A DNA stretch of 13,262 nucleotides from Deltaproteobacteria bacterium (GTDB taxonomy: Bacteria > Desulfobacterota > Binatia > Binatales > Binataceae). The notes under the pieces were generated by a model, which saw only the letters and a list, made by a program, of their open reading frames with translations, ran no database searches and was not told the DNA's origin. A program made the position numbers and the translations under genes. The DNA lies in the NCBI GenBank assembly GCA_003161515.1, contig PMOH01000473.1:1-13262 (forward strand), in the 5' to 3' direction. Shown piece after piece: positions 1 to 7,375 of this stretch (its first letter is position 1; each line of letters starts with the position of its first letter).

Positions 1-659
1 TTCTCGAACGCCGACTCCTCGCTGACCGTGCCCGTCAGCAACCCGTACGCGAGCGAACCGTAGGCCATCACGCCGATGCCGTTTTCGCGGCAATACGGAA
101 AAATTTCTTTTTGCATGCGGCGATCGAGCATGTTCCAGCAGTACTGGACGACATCGACGCGCCGCGTGCGCGCACATCGTTCGATCTCGCGCAGTTTGAA
201 ATTGGACAGACCGACCGCTCTCACTTTGCCTTGCTTCACCAGCTCGTCGAGCGCCTGCATTGGCTCTTCGAACGGCGTGACCCGGTCAGGCCAGTGGATT
301 AGATAGACGTCAACGTAGTCGGTGTTGAGCGCCTTGAGACTTTTTTCGATCGATTCGACGACCCGCTTGCGGGTGCCGTCGCGATAGTTGGGAACGTCGG
401 GATAGCCGACCCCAAACTTGGTCGTGATGACAGCTTCCTTGCGCCGCGAGCCGAGCGCTTTCGCCAGCGATTTTTCTGACGCGCCGAAGCCGTACGCCTC
501 GGCCGTATCGAAGCAGTTGATGCCGAGATCGAGCGCGCGATTAACGGCTTTAATGAACTCGGATTCCTCGATACTGCCGTAACCGCCGCCAATCTCCCAG
601 CATCCAAAGCCGACGGCGGAGATCTGAATTCCGGTCCTGCCAAATGGTCGGAGTTCCAT
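1..659 (-). CDS. Aldo/keto reductase (3' end cut by window edge)
   Basis: Reading the minus strand from the ATG at 659 gives 219 open codons that run off the left edge. This is about two thirds of the usual 310-330 residues. It encodes an NAD(P)H-dependent (beta/alpha)8-barrel oxidoreductase that would reduce aldehydes or ketones in the cytoplasm. The whole catalytic tetrad is visible: Asp51 and Tyr56 in FDTAEAYG, Lys81 in TTKFG, and His122 in LIHWPD. The LSNF motif after strand 6 is also present. The N-terminus (MELRPFGRTGIQIS) is typical of the bacterial YhdN/AKR11-12-like group. The start is supported by GGAGGG at 666-671, six bases upstream. It is transcribed divergently from the dioxygenase operon at 818, so the two may share regulation. 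The C-terminal cofactor-binding part lies outside the window and the substrate cannot be told. Confidence 0.95.
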   Translation of the reverse strand, partial: MELRPFGRTGIQISAVGFGCWEIGGGYGSIEESEFIKAVNRALDLGINCFDTAEAYGFGASEKSLAKALGSRRKEAVITTKFGVGYPDVPNYRDGTRKRVVESIEKSLKALNTDYVDVYLIHWPDRVTPFEEPMQALDELVKQGKVRAVGLSNFKLREIERCARTRRVDVVQYCWNMLDRRMQKEIFPYCRENGIGVMAYGSLAYGLLTGTVSEESAFE

Positions 660-743
660 ACGCTGCCCTCCGCATACCGATCGTTCAAGTACGCTAGATC
701 CGAATGAAATGTTTTACAATGAAAGAGATCAGCAGCGATCGGT

Positions 744-771
744 TTGACGACTCGACGACAGGTTCGATAGC
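744..771 (+). promoter_or_regulatory. Candidate sigma70-like promoter for the dioxygenase operon
   Basis: TTGACG (744-749) matches five of six bases of a -35 box. It is followed after 16 bases by GATAGC (766-771), a poor -10 box matching three of six. Transcription would start about 40 bases before the ATG at 818. A TACAAT at 715-720 is a better -10 but has no -35 partner at the right distance. This rests on pattern matching only. Confidence 0.22.
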
Positions 772-806
772 CTCTGTCCGGGCGCTTGAGCGATTCGAGA
801 TCGATC

Positions 807-812
807 GGAGGG
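807..812 (+). promoter_or_regulatory. Ribosome binding site that fixes the dioxygenase start
   Basis: GGAGGG lies five bases before the ATG at 818 and is the only strong Shine-Dalgarno match near the beginning of this frame. It argues for the start at 818 over the longer frame beginning at 704. Confidence 0.75.
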
Positions 813-817
813 CCCTC

Positions 818-1711
818 ATGGCACGTGCTTTCGACATCAAACCTCTCGACGCGACGTTCGGCGCAGTGGTGACCGGCGTCAAGCTCGCCTCACTCGACGA
901 CGCGACGTGGCGCGACGTCTACGCTACGTGGCTAGAGTACGCGCTGCTCATCTTCCCCGACCAGCATCTCAGTCGCGACGAGCAGGTTGCCTTCGCCAAG
1001 CGGTTCGGATCGCTCGAGTTCAACCTGGCAGCGCTCAGCAACGTGAATGCCGACGGCACGCTGATCGTCGACCCGGACAACGACATCCTGAAAGTTCTCA
1101 AGGGCAATATGGGTTGGCATTGCGACAGCACCTACATGCCGGTGCAGGCCAAGGGCGCGGTGTTCACTGCTGAGATTGTGCCGAACGTTGGCGGCGCGAC
1201 CGGCTGGGCCGACATGCGAGCCGGATACGACGCTCTCGATGAAAATCTCCGGGCGAAGGTCGAGACGCTCGCCGCGCACCACTCGCTCTACTACAGCCAG
1301 TCGAAGCTTGGGCATCAGCCGAAAGCTGGTAGCGCGTATAGCGGTTACGGCTTTCACGATGGCCCTGTTCCCTTGCGTCCGTTGGTCAAGGTTCATCCCG
1401 AGACCGGTCGAAAGTCGTTGGTGATAGGTCGCCATGCGCATAACATTCCGACCATGGATGAGGCCGACTCCGAGCATCTCCTCCAGGAGTTAGTGGATTT
1501 CGCATGTCGCCCGCCGCGCACCTATCATCATAACTGGACGCCCGGGGACGCTGTGGTGTGGGACAATCGATGCCTGCTGCATAGGGGCATGCCGTGGGAC
1601 ATGACCGAGCCACGAGTGATGTGGCACAGCCGAATTGCCGGTGACCCCGTGAGCGAGGCCGCTATGAATTATCCCGCCGCCCAACATGTTGAGAGCAAGT
1701 CTTTAGCCTGA
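818..1711 (+). CDS. TauD/TfdA-family Fe(II)/2-oxoglutarate-dependent dioxygenase
   Basis: From ATG 818 the product is 297 residues, the usual family size. Such enzymes hydroxylate a substrate using O2 and 2-oxoglutarate, often causing C-S, C-O or C-N cleavage. The iron facial triad is visible: His101 and Asp103 in GWHCDSTYMP, and the distal His255 in CLLHRGMPWD. Thr128 (GGATGW) and Arg266 (PRVMWH) are placed to bind 2-oxoglutarate. By eye, the residue matching the sulfonate-binding Arg270 of E. coli TauD is His270, and TauD His70 has no clear counterpart near 69-70. The substrate is therefore probably not taurine. It is the first gene of a plus-strand cluster, and the next start follows 20 bases after its TGA. 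The role within the pathway is inferred, and the substrate is unknown. Confidence 0.93.
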   Translation: MARAFDIKPLDATFGAVVTGVKLASLDDATWRDVYATWLEYALLIFPDQHLSRDEQVAFAKRFGSLEFNLAALSNVNADGTLIVDPDNDILKVLKGNMGWHCDSTYMPVQAKGAVFTAEIVPNVGGATGWADMRAGYDALDENLRAKVETLAAHHSLYYSQSKLGHQPKAGSAYSGYGFHDGPVPLRPLVKVHPETGRKSLVIGRHAHNIPTMDEADSEHLLQELVDFACRPPRTYHHNWTPGDAVVWDNRCLLHRGMPWDMTEPRVMWHSRIAGDPVSEAAMNYPAAQHVESKSLA

Positions 1712-1731
1712 GGCCCGAGAAGGAGTGAACC

Positions 1732-3438
1732 ATGTACGACCTGATAATCCGTAACGGCACGATCGTCGATGGAAGCGGGATGCCGCGGTACAAGGGCGAC
1801 GTCGGGATTGAAGGCGGCAAGATCGCAGCGATCGGAAAAATCGGTGCCAGCGCGCGCGAAACGATCGATGCCGACGGGCACATCGTGTCGCCCGGCCTGG
1901 TCGACGCGCACACGCACATGGACGCCCAGGTTTTCTGGGACGCGCTCGGAACCTGCTCATGCTGGCACGGCGTCACGTCCGTGGTGATGGGCAATTGCGG
2001 ATTCTCACTGGCGCCATGCGGCGAGAAAGACAAATTGCTCGTCATGCGGAATCTCGAGCGAGCGGAAGATATCTCGCCGGAAGCGATGCAGGCGGGAATC
2101 AAATGGTCCTGGACCACCTTTGCGCAATATCTCGACGCCGTCGATCGCCTGCCTAAAGGCATCAATTACGCCGCGTACATGGGGCACTCTGCGCTCCGAA
2201 CCTACGTGATGGGCGAGCGCGCTTTCGACGAACAAGCGACGACCGAAGATATCCAGCTCATGCGCGAGGAATTGCGCGACGGCATTCGGGCGGGCGCGAT
2301 CGGATTCACTACGTCGCGCACCAGCAATCATCAGACGCCCGACGGTCGGCCGGTAGCGAGCAGAATCGCCAACTGGAACGAAGTGCGGCAACTGGTCGGA
2401 GTGATGGGCGAGTTGGGCGCCGGTATTTTCGAGATCGCCGGTGAAGACACGGGTGCCGAGGGTGCACGTCTCGACGACTATCTAGGCCGGCTGAAGGCGC
2501 TCGCCGTCGAGAGCTCAGTGCCGGTGACGTTCGGGATGTTCAGTTCGCGCAGGGCGCCGAACTACTGGCGCCGATATTTCGAAACCGCCGATGAAACTGC
2601 CGCGGCCGGCGGGCGCATGTTCGTCCAGGTCCACAGTCGCTCACTCAACGTGCTGCTGTCGTTCGAGACCAATATGCCGTTCGATCGAATTCCGGCGTGG
2701 CGCGAGATTCGCAAACTCCCGCTGGCAGAACAGGAAGCCGCGCTGCGCAATCCCGAGATCCGGCACAAGCTGGTGCAGGCCGCGAATGAGCGATCGCGTA
2801 GCGAGGAGCGCGCAGTTGGTGCGGAGGCGCGCGGCGCGAACTACAACTGGATTTTCCCGCTCGACCGGCCGACACCGCCGTATCGCTCGATCGCCGAGAT
2901 CGCGGCGGCTGAAAACAAAGATCCAGTCGATGTCATGATCGATCTCGCGCTGGAAAATAATCTAAAGAAATTCTTCCTGCAGACCCTGGTCAACGAAAAT
3001 CAGGATCACGTTCTGGAAATGATGAAACATCCGCGGTCCGTGGTGACGTTCTCGGATTCGGGCGCGCACGTCTCGCAGATCATGGACTCATCCTTGCAAA
3101 CCCACGTGCTGAGTCATTGGGTGCGGGAAAAGGAAGCGCTAACTCTCGAGCAAGCAATCCGGATGCTCAGCTTCGTCCCCGCATATCACTGGGGTCTGAG
3201 AGGACGAGGATTGCTGCGCGAAGGCAATTTCGCCGACGTCATCATTTTCGATGCAGAGAGAATCAATCCGCAGTTGCCGGAATTGACCTATGACCTGCCC
3301 GCGGGCGCGCGGCGGCTGAAGCAGAAATCCGACGGATTGCTCGCGACAGTGGTCAATGGGCAGGTCGTGCTGCGAAGCAACGAGCACACGGGAGCATTGC
3401 CAGGCAAGTTATTGCGCGGCCCAATGGCGCAAGCGTAG
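1732..3438 (+). CDS. COG3653-type amidohydrolase (N-acyl-D-amino-acid deacylase-like)
   Basis: This 568-residue protein has the composite layout of amidohydrolase family 3. There is a small beta domain at each end (residues 1-55 and about 500-550) around a metal-dependent TIM barrel. Visible motifs are DAHTHMD (His60, His62), GNCGFSLAPC (Cys89, matching the zinc ligand Cys96 of Alcaligenes D-aminoacylase), TTSRTSNH with DGRPV (about 193-207), and SDSGAH (Asp442, the expected catalytic aspartate, and His446). The usual SHxK-type histidine motif seems replaced by VPVTFGMF (263-270), and VQVHSR (298-303) occupies a later ligand region. This is typical of the broad COG3653 branch, whose substrates are mostly unknown. 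It would hydrolyse an amide or cyclic amide in the cytoplasm. AAGGAG at 1720-1725 supports the ATG. It probably shares a transcript with the dioxygenase before it. The deacylase name is by family only. Confidence 0.9.
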   Translation: MYDLIIRNGTIVDGSGMPRYKGDVGIEGGKIAAIGKIGASARETIDADGHIVSPGLVDAHTHMDAQVFWDALGTCSCWHGVTSVVMGNCGFSLAPCGEKDKLLVMRNLERAEDISPEAMQAGIKWSWTTFAQYLDAVDRLPKGINYAAYMGHSALRTYVMGERAFDEQATTEDIQLMREELRDGIRAGAIGFTTSRTSNHQTPDGRPVASRIANWNEVRQLVGVMGELGAGIFEIAGEDTGAEGARLDDYLGRLKALAVESSVPVTFGMFSSRRAPNYWRRYFETADETAAAGGRMFVQVHSRSLNVLLSFETNMPFDRIPAWREIRKLPLAEQEAALRNPEIRHKLVQAANERSRSEERAVGAEARGANYNWIFPLDRPTPPYRSIAEIAAAENKDPVDVMIDLALENNLKKFFLQTLVNENQDHVLEMMKHPRSVVTFSDSGAHVSQIMDSSLQTHVLSHWVREKEALTLEQAIRMLSFVPAYHWGLRGRGLLREGNFADVIIFDAERINPQLPELTYDLPAGARRLKQKSDGLLATVVNGQVVLRSNEHTGALPGKLLRGPMAQA

Positions 3439-3537
3439 GCGAGCTGCTCGCAACTCAGATTCTTCGGCGCGCTGAACGCTGATGACCGATGAATCTCTTG
3501 CGGCGCGGGGTCCTCTGGGAGCAACTTTGGAGGCACG
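3439..3537 (+). other. 99-base gap inside the catabolic operon
   Basis: This is the longest gap in the 818-5958 cluster. It ends in GGAGG (3529-3533), four bases before the ATG at 3538. I see no convincing terminator hairpin with a T-tract. Short complementary arms AGATTC and GAATCT lie about 26 bases apart near its middle, too weak to call. It could hold an internal promoter, but no clear -35/-10 pair is visible. Confidence 0.4.
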
Positions 3538-4710
3538 ATGAGCACGCCTCAACAATCGACATTTGTGTCCCCCCGCAGAATCCAGTTCGCTTTCACCGAC
3601 GAGCAGGAGCAATTCCGCTCGGCGGTTCGGCGATTTCTAAACGACAAATCTCCTACGACTGAGATTCGGCGCCTGATGGCGACTGCGCAGGGTTACGATC
3701 CGGCGGTGTGGCGACAGCTGAGCGAGGATCTGGCTCTGCCCGGCATCCACATTCCAGAGCAATACGGTGGCGCTGGGTTTGGCATGGTGGAGCTTTGCAT
3801 CGTCACGGAGGAGCTTGGCCGCGCACTGCTTTGCGCTCCGTATTTTTCCACGGCCGTGCTAGCTGCCAATGCGATTCTCAGCGCGGGTACCGAGGAGCAG
3901 AAATCTGCCTTGTTGCCCGAGATCGCAAAAGGGACACGCCTGGCGACGCTCGCGATCACCGAGCCCGACGGCAATTGGGATCCGACCGGCATCAAGGTAG
4001 TCGCCACTCCCGATTCGGACGGCTACCGTCTCGACGGAGTCAAAAGTTTTGTCGTGGACGGCCACGTGGCAGAGCTGTTGATCGTCGCCGCACGCGCCCC
4101 GAAGACTACCGGCCTTAAGGGTTTGGCGCTCTTCACGCTCGACGCGAATGCCGGCGGTGTGGAACGACGCCTCCTGGAGTCCATGGATCCTACCAGAAAG
4201 ATCGCGCGCATCGATTTTCGCGGCGCTCATGCGAAACTGCTCGGCGACCTCGATAATAGTGTAGAGCCAATCCTCCGTACTCTCGATCGGGCGGCGATCG
4301 CGCTTGCCAACGAGATGGTGGGCGGCGCGCAAACCATGCTCGACACGGCGGTAAGTTATTCGAAGCTGCGGGTGCAGTTCGGACGGACGATAGGATCGTT
4401 CCAGGCCATCAAGCACAAGCTCGCCGATATGCTGCTGGACGTGGAGCTTGCCAGGTCGGCGGCCTACTACGCAGCTCAAGTCGCCGCGGCCGACGACTCC
4501 GAGTGGCCCGCACTCGCCAGTCTGGCCAAAGCTGCCGCGTCAGAAACGTACCTGCATATAGCGGCCGAATGTATTCAGATTCATGGCGGCATCGGCTTTA
4601 CCTGGGATAACGATACGCATCTGTGGTTCAAGCGAGCGAAAAGCTCGGAGGTGTTCTTGGGTCAACCGAGTTATCACCGGGAACTCTTGATGCAACGTTG
4701 GGGAGTTTGA
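3538..4710 (+). CDS. Acyl-CoA dehydrogenase, probable non-catalytic partner subunit
   Basis: This 390-residue flavoprotein has the three-part acyl-CoA dehydrogenase fold: N-terminal helices (FAFTDEQEQFRSAV, from 17), a middle beta domain (ATLAITEPDG at about 136-145), and C-terminal helices with VQFGRTIGSFQAIKHKLADM (279-298) and QIHGGIGFTWDND (347-359). The family oxidises acyl-CoA to 2-enoyl-CoA with FAD, passing electrons to ETF. The position of the medium-chain catalytic Glu (EGT) reads LGQ (about 374-376). The alternative helix-G glutamate of isovaleryl-CoA dehydrogenase also appears missing; the region reads TLDRAAIALA (248-257). Both likely bases being absent suggests a structural subunit of a heteromer, as in the Mycobacterium FadE26-FadE27 (ChsE4-ChsE5) pair. 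Its stop is three bases before the next dehydrogenase, so the two are almost certainly translated together. The ATG follows GGAGG at 3529-3533. Confidence 0.92.
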   Translation: MSTPQQSTFVSPRRIQFAFTDEQEQFRSAVRRFLNDKSPTTEIRRLMATAQGYDPAVWRQLSEDLALPGIHIPEQYGGAGFGMVELCIVTEELGRALLCAPYFSTAVLAANAILSAGTEEQKSALLPEIAKGTRLATLAITEPDGNWDPTGIKVVATPDSDGYRLDGVKSFVVDGHVAELLIVAARAPKTTGLKGLALFTLDANAGGVERRLLESMDPTRKIARIDFRGAHAKLLGDLDNSVEPILRTLDRAAIALANEMVGGAQTMLDTAVSYSKLRVQFGRTIGSFQAIKHKLADMLLDVELARSAAYYAAQVAAADDSEWPALASLAKAAASETYLHIAAECIQIHGGIGFTWDNDTHLWFKRAKSSEVFLGQPSYHRELLMQRWGV

Positions 4711-4713
4711 GCG

Positions 4714-5958
4714 ATGAGCAATCTCAGCGAAGCCGAGGTGCGTGCCGAAGTGCGCGAGTGGCTGGCGGCCAACTGGGATCCCGATATGTCGCTGGTCGAG
4801 TGGCGCAGCAAGCTGGCGGATTCCGGATGGGGAATGCCGCAGTGGCCGAAGGAATGGTACGGCCGCGGACTTCCGCACGCGCTGGCGCGAGTCGTCGAAG
4901 AGGAATTCGCCAACGTCGGCGCCGTCCGCGCCGCCAGTTCCGGCGTGCGATTGCTGGCCGCGGCAACCCTGCTCGAACACGGATCTGATCAGCAAAAAAA
5001 GAAGTTCCTTCGCCGCATTCTCACCGGGGAAGATACCTGGTGCCAGTTCTTCAGCGAGCCGGGCAGCGGTTCCGATCTCGCCGGCGCCACCACGCGCGCC
5101 GATTTGAAGGGAGACTTCTGGATCGTCAACGGACAGAAGGTGTGGACGACCAGCGCGCATCATGCCGACCACGGTATCTTGCTGGCCCGCACCGATTGGG
5201 ACGCGCCCAAGCACGAGGGGCTTTCATATTTCGTGATCAACTTGAAGCAACCCGGAGTCGACGTGCAGCCGCTCAAGCAGATGAATGGCCACGCGTCGTT
5301 CAACCAGGTGTTCTTCACTGACGCGAAAGTCCCGAAGGAGAATCTGGTCGGGCGCGTCGGCGATGGATGGAAAGTGGCGATGACGACGCTCGCCCACGAG
5401 CGCCGCGGTGTTGACGCGATGAGCGCACTGCCGAGGAGCGGGTCGCCCAAGGGCCGGATCTATCTTGAAGAGCGAGCTGAAACCGAGAAGGCGAATCAGC
5501 CTTACACATGGTATCCGCAGCGCGCGGGCCGGGTGGACCTCATTATAGATCGCGCGAAGGAGACCGGCGCGAACAAGGATCCGTACGTCCGCCAGGAGAT
5601 AGCCAAACTCATGACGCTGGCCAAGTGCGCCGAATGGACTTCACGCCGCGCGCGCGCCGCTCAGCAACAGGGACGGCCGCAAGGTCCGGAAGGCTCGCTC
5701 GGAAAACTCGCCGGCAGTCACGTCGCGCGAGCCTGCGCCCGCGTACATACGCTGATTACCGGCACAGACGTGATGCTCACTGGACGCGAAAGTCCGCGCG
5801 AAGGAATCATCGCCGAAATTCTGGTCTCGGTGCCCGCCGTCTCCATCGCCGGCGGAACCGACGAAATCCAGCGCAACATCATCGCCGAGCGTGTGCTTGA
5901 GCTACCCAAAGAACCCCGGTTCGACACCGGCCCCTTCCGAAACGTGCGAAAGAACTGA
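4714..5958 (+). CDS. Acyl-CoA dehydrogenase, probable catalytic subunit
   Basis: This is a 414-residue acyl-CoA dehydrogenase of the FadE type. The flavin-loop motif QFFSEPGSGSDLAG is at 111-124, WIVNGQKVWTT at 136-146, and the C-terminal AGGTDEIQRNIIAERVL at 379-395. The medium-chain catalytic EGT is GGT here, but Glu229 in LAHER (227-231) aligns with the helix-G base of isovaleryl-CoA dehydrogenase (Glu254) and is the likely proton abstractor. An arginine- and lysine-rich stretch around 240-290 (RSGSPKGR to NKDPYVRQEI) is somewhat longer than in short-chain enzymes and may shape a bulky acyl pocket. GGGGAG at 4700-4705, overlapping the end of the previous gene, serves the ATG. The tight coupling (three-base gap) and complementary active-site residues argue for an alpha2beta2 complex with the preceding product. 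The acyl substrate cannot be deduced. Confidence 0.94.
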   Translation: MSNLSEAEVRAEVREWLAANWDPDMSLVEWRSKLADSGWGMPQWPKEWYGRGLPHALARVVEEEFANVGAVRAASSGVRLLAAATLLEHGSDQQKKKFLRRILTGEDTWCQFFSEPGSGSDLAGATTRADLKGDFWIVNGQKVWTTSAHHADHGILLARTDWDAPKHEGLSYFVINLKQPGVDVQPLKQMNGHASFNQVFFTDAKVPKENLVGRVGDGWKVAMTTLAHERRGVDAMSALPRSGSPKGRIYLEERAETEKANQPYTWYPQRAGRVDLIIDRAKETGANKDPYVRQEIAKLMTLAKCAEWTSRRARAAQQQGRPQGPEGSLGKLAGSHVARACARVHTLITGTDVMLTGRESPREGIIAEILVSVPAVSIAGGTDEIQRNIIAERVLELPKEPRFDTGPFRNVRKN

Positions 5959-6103
5959 GCGCGCTTCCAACTATTCGTCAACCTGTCGACCGGCTGACAC
6001 ACAAGCGCGATTGACAAGCGGCGGTTGACGCAGAGTGGCTCTGGTTTCCCAAGTGAACCGGCTCCGCACCTCTTGAATCGAAACGTCAGGCGACGCGCCC
6101 TAC
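5959..6103. other. Convergent intergenic gap, possible shared termination region
   Basis: This 145-base gap lies between the ends of two convergent genes and should contain terminators for both. It holds a perfect 8-base inverted pair, CGTCAACC (5976-5983) and GGTTGACG (6023-6030), separated by 39 bases. There is no T-tract on either strand, so it is not a standard intrinsic terminator. Nothing else is recognisable. Confidence 0.4.
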
Positions 6104-7288
6104 TCAGTTCCGCACACTGTGATGCGGATCGATGACGAATTTTTTCGGGATGCCGGAGTCGAACGCCTGGTAGGCCTCGGGCGCCTGTGCGAGTGAGATC
6201 AGCTCGACATTGACCGCCTTCGCAATTTTGATGCGATCGTGAAGGATCGCCATCATCAGGCCGCGGTTGTATTTCATCACGGGCGTCTGACCGGTCGAAA
6301 AGGAATGCGACTTTGCCCATCCGAGTCCCAGCCGCATCGTGAGGTTTCCGCTCCTCGCAGCTGAGTCCTTGGCGCCAGGATCTTCGGTAACATAAAGTCC
6401 CGGAATGCCGATCGCTCCTGCAGCGCGTGTCGCTTCCATTAGCTGGTTGAGTACGACCGCGGGCTCGTCCTTGCCGCCGTGTCCCTTGGCCTCGAAGCCG
6501 ACGCAGTCGACGGCACAATCAACTTCAGGAACCCGCAGGATTTTCTCCAACTGCTCGCCGATTGAGCCGCCTTGCGAGAGGTCAATCGTCTCGCAGCCGA
6601 ACGAGTGGGCGTGTTCAAGCCGTGCGCGATTGAAATCCGCGACGATCACCACCGCCGCGCCGAGCAGGAACGCCGCCGATGCGGCCGCAAGTCCTACCGG
6701 TCCTGCGCCGGAGATAAGCACGGTCGAGCCGGTGGTTACGCCCGCAGTTACGCATCCGTGATAGCCGGTCGGCAGAATGTCGCTGAGGCAGGTAAGATCC
6801 TTGATTTTAGCGAGCGCCTGATCCTTGTCCGGAAACTTGAGCAGGTTCCAATCGGCGTACGGCACCATCACGTATTCGGCCTGTCCTCCGACCCAGCCGC
6901 CGAGATCGACGTAGCCGTAGGCGCCACCTGCCCGGCTCGGGTTCACGTTGAGGCAGACGTCGGTATGACGCTCCTTGCAATTGCGGCATCGTCCGCACGC
7001 GACGTTGAACGGCACCGAAACCAGGTCGCCCTTGCCGATGAATTCGACGCCGCTGCCGCATTCGATTACTTCGCCGGTAATCTCATGCCCCAGGACCAGT
7101 CCGGCCGGCGCCGTAGTGCGCCCGCGCACCATGTGCTGATCGCTGCCGCAGATGTTGGTCGTGATCGGCTTGATGATGACGCCGTGGTCGATTTTTTTCC
7201 TCTGCGGCGTCTTCAATTCGGGGTAGTCGATACTCTGTACTTCGACTTTGCCCGGCCCGAGATAAACCACTCCGTGATTGGAAGCCAT
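6104..7288 (-). CDS. fdhA: Glutathione-independent formaldehyde dehydrogenase (zinc, NAD+)
   Basis: This 394-residue protein is a medium-chain zinc dehydrogenase that oxidises formaldehyde to formate with NAD+ and no added thiol. It matches the Pseudomonas putida enzyme in length and residues with an offset of one. Catalytic zinc ligands are Cys47 (NICGSD), His68 (GHE) and Asp170 (LSDILPTG). Structural zinc ligands are Cys98, Cys101, Cys104 and Cys112. The nucleotide fold has GAGPVG (194-199), with Asp218 (VADFN) placed to hold the NAD ribose. Insertions at 115-135 and 265-315 are characteristic of this subfamily and separate it from ordinary alcohol dehydrogenases. AAAAGGAG (7298-7305) lies nine bases before the ATG. 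The gene stands alone, convergent with the catabolic operon and divergent from the STAND regulator. It likely serves formaldehyde detoxification or C1 oxidation. Some homologues also dismutate aldehydes. Confidence 0.95.
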   Translation of the reverse strand: MASNHGVVYLGPGKVEVQSIDYPELKTPQRKKIDHGVIIKPITTNICGSDQHMVRGRTTAPAGLVLGHEITGEVIECGSGVEFIGKGDLVSVPFNVACGRCRNCKERHTDVCLNVNPSRAGGAYGYVDLGGWVGGQAEYVMVPYADWNLLKFPDKDQALAKIKDLTCLSDILPTGYHGCVTAGVTTGSTVLISGAGPVGLAAASAAFLLGAAVVIVADFNRARLEHAHSFGCETIDLSQGGSIGEQLEKILRVPEVDCAVDCVGFEAKGHGGKDEPAVVLNQLMEATRAAGAIGIPGLYVTEDPGAKDSAARSGNLTMRLGLGWAKSHSFSTGQTPVMKYNRGLMMAILHDRIKIAKAVNVELISLAQAPEAYQAFDSGIPKKFVIDPHHSVRN

Positions 7289-7297
7289 AAGATCAAT

Positions 7298-7305
7298 CTC
7301 CTTTT
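7298..7305 (-). promoter_or_regulatory. Ribosome binding site of fdhA
   Basis: On the minus strand AAAAGGAG lies nine bases upstream of the fdhA ATG (7286-7288). It is a strong Shine-Dalgarno match that supports this start. Confidence 0.8.
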
Positions 7306-7375
7306 GCCATATTGCTATGAATCAAAGCTCGCGAGTTTCACCGTCGCCCTCTGGTTCGAAAGGCGTGAGAAATGA

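Larger units (their letters stand above)
660..817. promoter_or_regulatory. Divergent intergenic region between aldo/keto reductase and dioxygenase operon
   Basis: This 158-base gap separates two divergent genes and must hold the promoter of each. It contains the reductase ribosome site (666-671, minus) and the dioxygenase ribosome site (807-812, plus). An 8-base inverted pair, ACCGATCG (676-683) and CGATCGGT (736-743), could be an operator, but CGATCG is self-complementary and common in this DNA, so the evidence is weak. The upstream ATG at 704 opens the dioxygenase frame earlier. The 38 extra codons do not resemble the family and lack a good ribosome site, so I treat this stretch as non-coding. 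Confidence 0.5.

Noticed and set aside
299..688. Minus-strand open frame of 129 codons over the aldo/keto reductase
   Set aside because: It lies in a different frame from the conserved reductase, whose tetrad and ribosome site identify the true frame.
676..743. ACCGATCG/CGATCGGT as an operator
   Set aside because: CGATCG is itself a palindrome and occurs several times nearby (again around 800-809), so the pairing is likely chance.
704..817. N-terminal extension of the dioxygenase from the ATG at 704
   Set aside because: The 38 extra residues are unlike the family, no ribosome site precedes 704, and GGAGGG sits correctly before 818.
4540..5214. Minus-strand open frame of 224 codons across the junction of the two acyl-CoA dehydrogenases
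   Set aside because: It overlaps two strongly conserved genes on the opposite strand and shows no family motif.
5976..6030. Inverted pair CGTCAACC/GGTTGACG as an intrinsic terminator
   Set aside because: The 39-base loop and missing T-tract on both strands do not fit. It is kept only as a note in the convergent gap.
5718..6518. Minus-strand open frame of 266 codons spanning the end of fdhA and the convergent gap
   Set aside because: It runs through conserved coding sequence of both flanking genes in another frame. Its length comes from high GC content.
6572..7375. Plus-strand open frame of 267 codons antisense to fdhA
   Set aside because: It is fully overlapped by the clearly conserved fdhA, its translation shows no recognisable motif, and it is a codon-bias shadow.
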